From contig JAZSAJ010000051.1 in NCBI GenBank assembly GCA_045601805.1, positions 1 to 13,490 of the forward strand: DNA of 13,490 nucleotides, read 5' to 3'. How positions within the stretch are numbered: the first letter of the stretch is position 1; each line of letters starts with the position of its first letter. The DNA is from SIG607 sp045601805. GTDB lineage: Bacteria; Bacillota; Clostridia; Oscillospirales; Acutalibacteraceae. Position numbers and translations under genes: made by a program. Below the pieces are notes generated by a model that was not told where the DNA came from, made no database searches, and saw only the letters and a list, made by a program, of their open reading frames with translations. Of the stretch, positions 1-6,289 are shown one piece after another.

Positions 1-11
1 ACACTCATTTC

Positions 12-98
12 AATTGAAAAGGACAAATTTTTTTAAAATTTGTCGCAAAATCAATGATTTTGTGGCGAAACAAAATTGTTTCGCATACCTTTTCAATT
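12..98. repeat. Cloverleaf-like cluster of inverted repeats (possible dispersed element or structured RNA)
   Basis: Four inverted repeats are nested as a four-way junction. The closing stem is 11 bp (12-22 with 88-98, AATTGAAAAGG / CCTTTTCAATT). Inside it lie three hairpins in a row: 9 bp (23-31/35-43), 7 bp (46-52/56-62) and 8 bp (65-72/77-84, GCGAAACA / TGTTTCGC), with only one to three unpaired bases between arms. The left end also contains a perfect 12-bp palindrome, TTTCAATTGAAA (8-19). No coding potential was seen. It could be a small non-autonomous mobile or dispersed repeat with terminal inverted repeats, or a structured leader or small RNA read leftward. No clear target-site duplication flanks it, and no second copy lies in this window. 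The pairing is certain; the function is unknown. Confidence 0.7.
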
Positions 99-124
99 AT
101 AACAAAAAAAACAGCGTTTGTCAT
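96..124 (-). promoter_or_regulatory. Candidate sigma-A promoter reading leftward into the cloverleaf element
   Basis: On the minus strand, ATGACA (119-124) is followed after exactly 17 bp by TATAAT (96-101). It lies just beyond the glnN terminator, so it would start a new transcript leftward out of the window. A start about 7 nt past the -10 would fall near 89-90. The RNA would then contain the three inner hairpins but only the edge of the closing stem. Confidence 0.55.
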
Positions 125-134
125 CATTTTTCTT

Positions 135-172
135 AAAAAAATATCCGCCGTAAAAACGGCGGATATTTTTTG
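135..172 (-). terminator. Rho-independent terminator of glnN, symmetrical enough to work both ways
   Basis: An 11-bp perfect stem (141-151 with 156-166, ATATCCGCCGT / ACGGCGGATAT) closes a 4-nt loop. An A run precedes it and a T run follows it on the plus strand. Read on the minus strand it begins directly after the glnN stop codon and ends in a U tract, so it should end the glnN transcript. Confidence 0.9.
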
Positions 173-176
173 TTTT

Positions 177-2258
177 TTAAATTCCGAAGAGTAATTGTTT
201 GTAGGTTGGGAAGGGCTGATAGTCTTCTGCTACCAAAGGTTCCGCAAAATCGGCCAAAGCCCTAATTTCGTTAAGTGCAGGTATTACTTCTTCGCGGCAA
301 ATTATTGCTTGTGTAAAGGTTTCGCTACTTTGCTTTGCCTTTTCTAAAGCAGCACTTAATTCACTCATTTTTGCATAAATTTTTTCGCTTGTGTCGCTTA
401 GTTTCTTTGCAACTTCTTTTTCATAAGTTGCTTTAAGCCCTGCGGCTTTCTTTAAGTTTGCATTTGTAATTAAAGACGCGGTGTATTCGGAATAAGCAGG
501 TAAAATTAAACTGTTTAACATTGAAAGCGCAGTTTTACCCTCTATCATAATAACCTTGCTGTAATTTTGAACAAGTACCATTGTGCGCGAACGAAGTTCG
601 GTTTCACTATAAATTCCGTGACGCGCAAAAAGTTCAATATTTTTTTGGTCGCAGTAGTGTGAAAACGCCGAAACGGTGTCTTTTAAATTTAAAAGTCCGC
701 GTTTTTCGGCTTCATTTTCCCATTCTTTTGAATAGCCGTCGCCCGAAAAAATTATGCGCTTGTGTTCTTTATAGGTTTCTTTAATAAGTTTATAAACTTC
801 CGCCTCAAAATCTTCAGCCCCCTCAAGTCGGTCGGCAAATTCTTCAAAAACATCGGCAACAATTGTGTTAATAATGGTGTTTGCGCAGGCAATAGAATCA
901 CTGGCACCCGGCATACGGAATTCAAACTTATTACCGGTAAAGGCAAAGGGCGAAGTACGGTTGCGGTCGGTATTGTCCCTTAAAATATGAGGCAAAATAA
1001 CCGCGCCCGTATCAAGCTGTTCACGGTCTTTTACTATGTAGTTTTGGCTGTTTTCAATAGAATCTAAAATTTCGGTTAAATCATCGCCAATAAACATTGA
1101 AATAATTGCAGGCGGTGCTTCTTGCGCGCCTAAACGGTGGTCGTTTCCGGCAGAAGCAACCGAAAGCCGCAGTAAATCTTGGTGCAAATCAACTGCCTTA
1201 ATAAGAGCGCACAAAATAAGCAAAAACTGTTTGTTTTCGCTTGGTGTTTTGCCCGGATTTAAAAGGTTTACGCCTTTATCGGTGGTAAGCGACCAGTTGT
1301 TATGTTTACCGCTTCCGTTTACGCCCTTAAATGGCTTTTCGTGAAGTATACAAACCATACCGTGACGCTCTGCAACCTTTTTCATAATTTCCATTGTTAA
1401 TTGGTTATGGTCGGTTGCAATGTTTACGGTTGTAAAAACGGGCGCCATTTCGTGTTGCGAGGGTGCAACTTCGTTATGTTTTGTTTTAGAATAAATGCCT
1501 TTTTTCCAAAGTTCAGCGTCCAAATCTTTCATAAATTCGGAAACGCGTGTTTTAATTACGCCGTAATAATGGTCGCTTAGTTCCTGGCTTTTTGGGGGCA
1601 TTGCGCCAAAAAGCGTGCGCGAACAAAAACGCAAATCTTCGCGACGGGCGTAAAGTTTTTCATCTATTAAAAAGTATTCCTGTTCTGCGCCAACCGTTGG
1701 GTAAACGCTTTTAAGGTTTTCGTGGCCGAAAAGTTTAAGCAACCGAAGCGCCGCTTTATCTATTGCTTGCATTGAGCGAAGCAACGGTGTTTTTTTATCT
1801 AACGATTCGCCGCCAAAACTGCAAAACGCGGTGGGAATACAAAGCGAACCGTCTTTTACAAAAGCGTAAGAAGACGGGTCCCAGGCAGTATAACCCCTTG
1901 CTTCAAAGGTAGCACGAAGACCGCCCGACGGGAACGAAGAACCGTCGGTTTCGCCCTTTATTAGTTCCTTGCCCGAAAAATCCATAATAACGCCTGAAGC
2001 GGCAGGTTCAATAAAACTGTCGTGCTTTTCGGCAGTAATACCCGTTAGTGGCTGAAACCAATGTGTAAAATGGGTTGCGCCTTTTGAAATTGCCCATTCT
2101 TTCATAGCAGCCGCAACTGTATCGGCAATACTACTGTCTAAACTTTTGCCTTCGCGCGCGGTTTTCTTTATTGCTTTATAAACATCTTCCGGCAAACGCT
2201 CTTTCATAACGGCGTCGCCAAAAACATCGCTACCGAAAAATTCAGTTACTTTTTCCAT
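177..2258 (-). CDS. glnN: Glutamine synthetase type III
   Basis: This cytoplasmic enzyme makes glutamine from glutamate, ammonia and ATP, the main entry point for ammonium. At 693 residues it has the length of the GSIII (GlnN) family and is far longer than GSI (about 450). Visible motifs are GAEQEYFLID (190-199, glutamate/metal site), KHNEVAPSQHEMAP (260-273), the GSIII signature around KPFKGVNGSGKHNNWSL (308-324), GNDHRLGAQEAPPAI (371-385) and RNRTSPFAFTGNKFEFR (432-448). The C-terminal third is helical and matches the GSIII-specific extension. The start is set by a GGAGG site 6 nt upstream of the ATG. The gene has its own consensus promoter with a short leader of about 25 nt and a strong terminator, so it can act as a single-gene unit, although read-through from the upstream carboxypeptidase gene is possible. 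No PII or GlnR gene is in view. The family assignment is secure. Confidence 0.97.
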   Translation of the reverse strand: MEKVTEFFGSDVFGDAVMKERLPEDVYKAIKKTAREGKSLDSSIADTVAAAMKEWAISKGATHFTHWFQPLTGITAEKHDSFIEPAASGVIMDFSGKELIKGETDGSSFPSGGLRATFEARGYTAWDPSSYAFVKDGSLCIPTAFCSFGGESLDKKTPLLRSMQAIDKAALRLLKLFGHENLKSVYPTVGAEQEYFLIDEKLYARREDLRFCSRTLFGAMPPKSQELSDHYYGVIKTRVSEFMKDLDAELWKKGIYSKTKHNEVAPSQHEMAPVFTTVNIATDHNQLTMEIMKKVAERHGMVCILHEKPFKGVNGSGKHNNWSLTTDKGVNLLNPGKTPSENKQFLLILCALIKAVDLHQDLLRLSVASAGNDHRLGAQEAPPAIISMFIGDDLTEILDSIENSQNYIVKDREQLDTGAVILPHILRDNTDRNRTSPFAFTGNKFEFRMPGASDSIACANTIINTIVADVFEEFADRLEGAEDFEAEVYKLIKETYKEHKRIIFSGDGYSKEWENEAEKRGLLNLKDTVSAFSHYCDQKNIELFARHGIYSETELRSRTMVLVQNYSKVIMIEGKTALSMLNSLILPAYSEYTASLITNANLKKAAGLKATYEKEVAKKLSDTSEKIYAKMSELSAALEKAKQSSETFTQAIICREEVIPALNEIRALADFAEPLVAEDYQPFPTYKQLLFGI

Positions 2259-2289
2259 TTAATCCTCCGAATTTATACATATTAAAAAC

Positions 2290-2318
2290 AGTATAATGCT
2301 TTTGTTATAATTTGTCAA
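2290..2318 (-). promoter_or_regulatory. Promoter of glnN
   Basis: On the minus strand, a perfect TTGACA (2313-2318) lies 17 bp from TATACT (2290-2295). The -35 box overlaps the stop codon of the upstream carboxypeptidase gene (2315-2317), so it sits partly within that gene. The predicted start is near 2283, leaving a leader of about 25 nt ahead of the glnN ATG. Confidence 0.85.
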
Positions 2319-3721
2319 ATTTCGTCGTCTTCGTCCCTTTTATATTCGGGTCTGCCTTGGCTTTTGCGCCTTTCTTTAAGGCGTTGTTTTCGTTTTGCTT
2401 CTTCTTCGCTGTCGTACGGAATATATTTAATATTGCGCTTTTTTTTGGCAGTTTTTTTATTTAAAGCAATTACCTGAGCCACAAAAACAAGTGCCGCAAC
2501 AAGCAGTATTACACCAATTATTTTTGCAGGGGTTGAAGTAAGCACCTTTATAATTTTATCAAACGCAACCAAAAAGAAATTGCTTTTAACATCGTTACCT
2601 GCAATTAGCTGTACTGTGCCAATAACCTTTTCGGCATATATAACATCGGCAGTGCCCAAAATATCGCCTTTTTTAACGGGCGCGTCAACGCTTTCGCCAA
2701 CAAGTTTCGGAACAATTATTATAGACGAATTATCGGCCTCTTTGGGCAGTATGCTTTTTACCTGTTCTGCAGGGTAAAGCGAAACATAGTCGCTGTCGGT
2801 TGAAAGACGAACATCTATTTCGGCGGCGGGTTGGTTAACATCAAGCACCGCTTTGTACTGAAATTCGTTAAACGCCCACCTAAAAAGCTGACGGCTGGTT
2901 GTAAATTCGGTTCTTGTGCCGTTTTGGGTTGGGCAGTTCATTGTAATTGCCAAGTAATTATAACCGTTATAACTTGCAGTACTAACAAGGCACCTGCCCG
3001 ATTCATCGGTAAAGCCGGTTTTAAGCCCTGTTGCATATTGGTAATAATAAGAAGTATTTGGGTCAATTAAATAGTTTGTGGTTACAAGAATTCGCTCTTT
3101 AGACATATTGGTTGCGGCCATTTTGTAACGCGCTTTACTGCCCATTTCACTAACTATTGGGTAATTTTTAAAAATATATTGGCAAAGACGGTAAATATCA
3201 ACAACCGTTGTGTAGTTTTGGTCGCTGTGAAGCCCTATTGGGTTTTCGTAATGTGTGCCTGTAAGGCCAAGTTCAGCCGCCTTTTGGTTCATAGCGTTAA
3301 CAAACGCTTCCACACTGCCACAGACCGCCTCGGCATAAGCATAAACCACATCACCTGCCGAAGAAATAAGCACACACGCCAAAGCGTCTTTACCGTTAAT
3401 AACTTCGCCAACCTTTGCGCCAAGCACCGCACTGCCGGTACCCAAAATACGCTTATAGGCACTGTCGGTCATTACAACTTCGGTGTCTTGCGGATTAGGG
3501 AATTTATCTAAAATTACCGCCGCTGTCATAAGTTTTGTTATTGAGGCAGGGTAAATTCTTTCAGTTTCATTTTTTTGGTATAAAACTTCGCCCGTGTCAA
3601 GACTTACAATCATAGCATTCTTTGCGGTAACGGGGAACGAGGTTATTTCGTAAGCCGAAACCGCAGGGCAAACGGCTGCTATTAAAACTATTGCTAAAAA
3701 CAAAGCAAGGACTTTTTTCAT
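2315..3721 (-). CDS. D-alanyl-D-alanine carboxypeptidase, DacF/PBP5 type (peptidase S11)
   Basis: This is a penicillin-binding protein that removes the terminal D-Ala from peptidoglycan stem peptides on the outer face of the membrane. The 468 residues begin with a Sec signal peptide (1-23, cut likely after VSA). The catalytic SxxK tetrad is S60-ITK63 in the context YPASITKLMTA, and the KTG motif is K234-TG in GLKTGFTDESGR. The second motif, normally SxN, reads S121-A-G123, so the usual Asn is replaced by Gly. A C-terminal beta domain follows (about 295-380), then a transmembrane helix (about 400-420) and a highly charged Lys/Arg/Glu-rich tail of about 48 residues ending in DEDDEI. The helix replaces the amphipathic anchor of classical PBP5. 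The start is fixed by the signal peptide; the Shine-Dalgarno (GAGTGAG) is weak. It lies 56 bp upstream of glnN with no terminator between. The family is clear; which dac paralogue it is is not. Confidence 0.93.
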   Translation of the reverse strand: MKKVLALFLAIVLIAAVCPAVSAYEITSFPVTAKNAMIVSLDTGEVLYQKNETERIYPASITKLMTAAVILDKFPNPQDTEVVMTDSAYKRILGTGSAVLGAKVGEVINGKDALACVLISSAGDVVYAYAEAVCGSVEAFVNAMNQKAAELGLTGTHYENPIGLHSDQNYTTVVDIYRLCQYIFKNYPIVSEMGSKARYKMAATNMSKERILVTTNYLIDPNTSYYYQYATGLKTGFTDESGRCLVSTASYNGYNYLAITMNCPTQNGTRTEFTTSRQLFRWAFNEFQYKAVLDVNQPAAEIDVRLSTDSDYVSLYPAEQVKSILPKEADNSSIIIVPKLVGESVDAPVKKGDILGTADVIYAEKVIGTVQLIAGNDVKSNFFLVAFDKIIKVLTSTPAKIIGVILLVAALVFVAQVIALNKKTAKKKRNIKYIPYDSEEEAKRKQRLKERRKSQGRPEYKRDEDDEI

Positions 3722-3831
3722 TTTTCACTCACTCTTTTGTAGAAATATTAAAAAATATATGGTATACTTATTATACATTAAATTTTTTAGAATTAAAAGT
3801 GTTTTTTAATTTTTTTGTCGGAGGATAAACA
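3722..3831. promoter_or_regulatory. AT-rich divergent spacer between the carboxypeptidase and phosphoesterase genes
   Basis: These 110 bp must hold the start signals for both flanking genes. A minus-strand TATAAT (3770-3775) is a candidate -10 for the carboxypeptidase, with only a poor -35 (TTTTAA-like) at 17 bp. On the plus strand TATACT (3763-3768) is a possible -10, but the nearest TTGTAG is 20 bp away. The overlapping TATA-like boxes make the assignment uncertain. A good GGAGG site (3820-3824) precedes the plus-strand ATG. Confidence 0.35.
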
Positions 3832-4512
3832 ATGGTATATGTTACCGGTGATTTGCACGGCGATATTGACCGTCTTTTTAGCCGCGAATGGCACAAACTT
3901 AAAAAGGGCGACACCCTTATTATTTGCGGCGATTTTGGTTTTGTGTGGGACCAAAGCAAAGCCGAACAGGAAGCGCTTAATTACCTTTCTACCCGAAAAT
4001 ACAACATTGCTTTTTTAGACGGCACACACGATAATTTCAGCCGTCTTGCAACCTACCGCAAAACCGTTTGGAAAGGCGGCCTTGTTCACCGAATTGGCGA
4101 ACACCTTTACCACCTTGAACGCGGTCAAATTTTTAAAATTGAAGACCTTACGCTTTTTACCTTTGGCGGCGGTGAAAGTGTTGATAAAGATATGCGTCTC
4201 GTAAGCGGTAAATGGTGGAAAGAAGAACTGCCCACCGCCGAAGAAATGGCAAACGGCGCCGAAAAGTTAGACGAAGTAGAACGGCAGGTAGATTATATTC
4301 TTACACACGAACCGCCAAGCGCAATTAAAAGCGCAATGCTTTTAAGACGGGGCGAACGCGAAAACATTAACAAACTTAACGGTTATTTTGACCAAATAAG
4401 CCGTCTTTGTAGGTTTAAGCACTGGTTTTTTGGTTCGCTTCACGAAGACCGCACCGTTACCCCAAAACACACCTGTGTGTTTAAAAAACTTGTTCCTTTA
4501 AACAAGCAATAA
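3832..4512 (+). CDS. Calcineurin-like metallophosphoesterase with atypical metal motifs
   Basis: This 226-residue cytoplasmic protein has the order of motifs of the calcineurin-like phosphoesterase fold: GDLHGD (6-11, metal ligands D7 and H9), GDFGFVWD (33-40, D34), a third motif DGTHDNF (63-69), TH159EPPS and a last motif FFGSLHED (199-206). Family members normally read GNH(D/E) in the third motif and GHxH in the last. Here the Asn is T65 and the first His is S202, while H66, H159 and H204 remain. The substrate cannot be predicted; relatives act on nucleotides, cyclic dinucleotides or phosphoproteins. The ATG is chosen for the GGAGG site 7 nt upstream and because the first motif starts within six residues. 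The next gene follows by 69 bp with its own promoter. It could be a catalytically altered enzyme or a subfamily with different metal coordination. Confidence 0.85.
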   Translation: MVYVTGDLHGDIDRLFSREWHKLKKGDTLIICGDFGFVWDQSKAEQEALNYLSTRKYNIAFLDGTHDNFSRLATYRKTVWKGGLVHRIGEHLYHLERGQIFKIEDLTLFTFGGGESVDKDMRLVSGKWWKEELPTAEEMANGAEKLDEVERQVDYILTHEPPSAIKSAMLLRRGERENINKLNGYFDQISRLCRFKHWFFGSLHEDRTVTPKHTCVFKKLVPLNKQ

Positions 4513-4531
4513 ATTGGTTACAACTTTGTTG

Positions 4532-4559
4532 TTGACATATATGTTATAATAGATTTAAT
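4532..4559 (+). promoter_or_regulatory. Promoter candidates for the PASTA pseudokinase gene
   Basis: Two overlapping solutions exist. One is an extended -10, TGTTATAAT (4542-4550), with no good -35. The other is TTGACA (4532-4537) followed after 16 bp by TTTAAT (4554-4559). The perfect TTGACA and perfect TATAAT are only 7 bp apart and cannot work together. Either choice gives a leader of roughly 15-25 nt. Confidence 0.6.
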
Positions 4560-4581
4560 CATTTTGAAAGGAAAACTTTTT

Positions 4582-6252
4582 ATGATTGATATAAATTCTC
4601 TTTGTATGGGTTGTATGAACGATAACGGCGGCGAAGAAATTTGCCCTATTTGCGGTTTTAGTTCAGCTGACAAAAACGAAGAAAACTATTTACCTATACG
4701 CACAAGAATTAAATCCCGTTATATTATTGGAAAATTGCTTTCGCGCGATGGCGAAGGCGCAACATATATTGGTTGGGATAAAGAAACCGATTCGGTTGTT
4801 AATATTCGCGAATTTTTCCCCATTCCCCTTGCTTTTCGCGGTGAAAACGGCAAGGTTTTAATTAAAGACGGTATGGATTACCAGTTTAACAGCGCCCTTG
4901 TTAGTTTTTTAGAACTTCACCGCACACTTAAAGATTTAATGCTTGACGCAGTTAGCGAAACTATTGAAATTATTGAAGCCGCTGGCGGCGCTTATGTTAT
5001 TAGCAAAGCCCCTTCGGGTATGCCGTTAAAGGAATTTTTGTTGCGCAACGGCGGTAGTCTTTCGTGGGAACAAGCAAGGCCTTTGTTTATGCCGCTTGTG
5101 TCTTCGGTGGCTTCGCTTCACCAAAAAGGTATTATTCACGGCGGTATTTCGCCCGAAACCATTTTTGTTGGGCGTGACGGCCGTCTTCGCCTTACAGGTT
5201 TTTCAATTTTTGGTTTAAGGCAATCGGGCAACATTATAAATACCCAGTTATTCCCGGGGTACGCCGCTATTGAACAATATACACAAAGCGAAACTTCTCT
5301 TTTAACCCCTGCAACCGATGTTTACGGTTTTGCGGCAACTCTTTTTAGGGTTTTAATTGGCTCTTCGTTAATTGAAGCGCCGGGAAGAATTACCGATGAA
5401 AGAGTTTCTATTCCCGGTGAAATTGCAGAGGCGCTTCCTAAAGATGTTTTAATAACACTTGCAAACGCGCTTCAAATTACCGCCGAAAGCCGCACACCAA
5501 CAATGGAGGATTTTAAACTTGACATTGCGCCGGCGGTTTCGGCTACAACCACAATTATTCCGGTTGTTAAAGATACCCAAAAACCGCAAGAGGCAAAAGA
5601 AAAGAAAAAGGCAACAAAAGGTACAAAATTAAACCGCAAATATGCAATTATTTCGGCTTCGGTTACCGCAGGTGTGTTCTTGCTTGTTTTAATTATTGTG
5701 CTTTTAATTCTTAATCCGCCAAAATCAAAGGGCGGCGAAAGTTCATTGCCCGAAAGTTCTGTTTCGCAAAGCGAAAGCGAACAAAGCGAAAGCATTGTTA
5801 CCGAAACACTTTTAACTGTGCCCGATTTTACAAGGGAAAATATGACTTACGAAGAAATTTGCACCAACTACCCCAACTTTAAGTTTTCGGTACTTGGTAA
5901 AAAATATTCCGATAAATCGGCCGGTATTGTTGTTGGGCAAGATGCCGCACCCGGCAGCCAAATTTCAAGGGACACCGTTATAAACCTGTCACTAAGTTTA
6001 GGTCAAGAATATGTCGCTTTGCCCAACCTTAAAGGGTACACGGGTGATAAAGCGCTTATTGAACTTTTTAAATGCGGTTTTTCTTATTCAAACATTTTTG
6101 TTTACGAAATTGAAGACGATTCGGTTAATTACGGTTGCGTTGTTAAAACCGACCCTGCTTCGCCTGCTTCAATAAGCCGTGATTCACAAATCACCGTTTA
6201 CATAAGCAATGTTAAGAAGAGTGAACAAAGTACACCAAGTACAAGCGAATAA
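4582..6252 (+). CDS. Membrane PASTA-domain pseudokinase with N-terminal zinc ribbon
   Basis: A 556-residue single-pass membrane protein built like a PknB/Stk receptor kinase. A Cys4 ribbon (C8-x2-C11, C21-x2-C24) leads into a protein-kinase fold (about 45-315), a Lys-rich juxtamembrane segment, a transmembrane helix (about 354-377), a Ser/Glu linker and two PASTA repeats (about 410-474 and 475-544) outside the cell. PASTA repeats in this family sense muropeptides or lipid II. The kinase fold is recognisable from YIIGKLLSRDGEGATYIGWD, REFFP, FPGYAAIEQY and DVYGFAATLFRVLIG. However, the ATP-anchoring Lys is R76, the HRD motif is H186-G-G188 (catalytic Asp lost), the following metal-binding Asn is T193, and DFG is G206-F-S. 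It is therefore predicted to be catalytically dead and to act as a sensor or scaffold. The ATG at 4582 is preferred over an in-frame TTG at 4564 because AAAGGA lies 8 nt before it and the TTG overlaps that site. A terminator follows directly. Confidence 0.9.
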   Translation: MIDINSLCMGCMNDNGGEEICPICGFSSADKNEENYLPIRTRIKSRYIIGKLLSRDGEGATYIGWDKETDSVVNIREFFPIPLAFRGENGKVLIKDGMDYQFNSALVSFLELHRTLKDLMLDAVSETIEIIEAAGGAYVISKAPSGMPLKEFLLRNGGSLSWEQARPLFMPLVSSVASLHQKGIIHGGISPETIFVGRDGRLRLTGFSIFGLRQSGNIINTQLFPGYAAIEQYTQSETSLLTPATDVYGFAATLFRVLIGSSLIEAPGRITDERVSIPGEIAEALPKDVLITLANALQITAESRTPTMEDFKLDIAPAVSATTTIIPVVKDTQKPQEAKEKKKATKGTKLNRKYAIISASVTAGVFLLVLIIVLLILNPPKSKGGESSLPESSVSQSESEQSESIVTETLLTVPDFTRENMTYEEICTNYPNFKFSVLGKKYSDKSAGIVVGQDAAPGSQISRDTVINLSLSLGQEYVALPNLKGYTGDKALIELFKCGFSYSNIFVYEIEDDSVNYGCVVKTDPASPASISRDSQITVYISNVKKSEQSTPSTSE

Positions 6253-6256
6253 AATT

Positions 6257-6289
6257 AAAAGATGTGTGGAAAACCCACACATCTTTTTT
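6257..6289. terminator. Bidirectional terminator between the pseudokinase gene and prfC
   Basis: A perfect 9-bp core stem (GATGTGTGG 6261-6269 with CCACACATC 6275-6283) closes a 5-nt loop and is extended by A-T pairs (6257-6260 with 6284-6287). It has a T run on the plus strand and, because of the flanking A run, on the minus strand too. The two flanking genes converge here and its edge overlaps the prfC stop codon, so it probably ends both transcripts. Confidence 0.9.

Noticed and set aside
4486..4508. Small inverted repeat CTTGTT/AACAAG at the end of the phosphoesterase gene
   Set aside because: Six pairs only, inside the coding sequence and without a T run, so it does not qualify as a terminator.
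4564..4581. Upstream in-frame TTG start for the pseudokinase, adding six residues
   Set aside because: The TTG overlaps the AAAGGA ribosome binding site that serves the ATG at 4582, and nothing upstream would serve the TTG.
5740..5800. Repetitive GAAAGC/GAACAAAGC stretch in the pseudokinase gene
   Set aside because: It encodes the Ser/Glu-rich linker between the membrane helix and the PASTA repeats. It is a low-complexity spacer, not a nucleic-acid repeat element.
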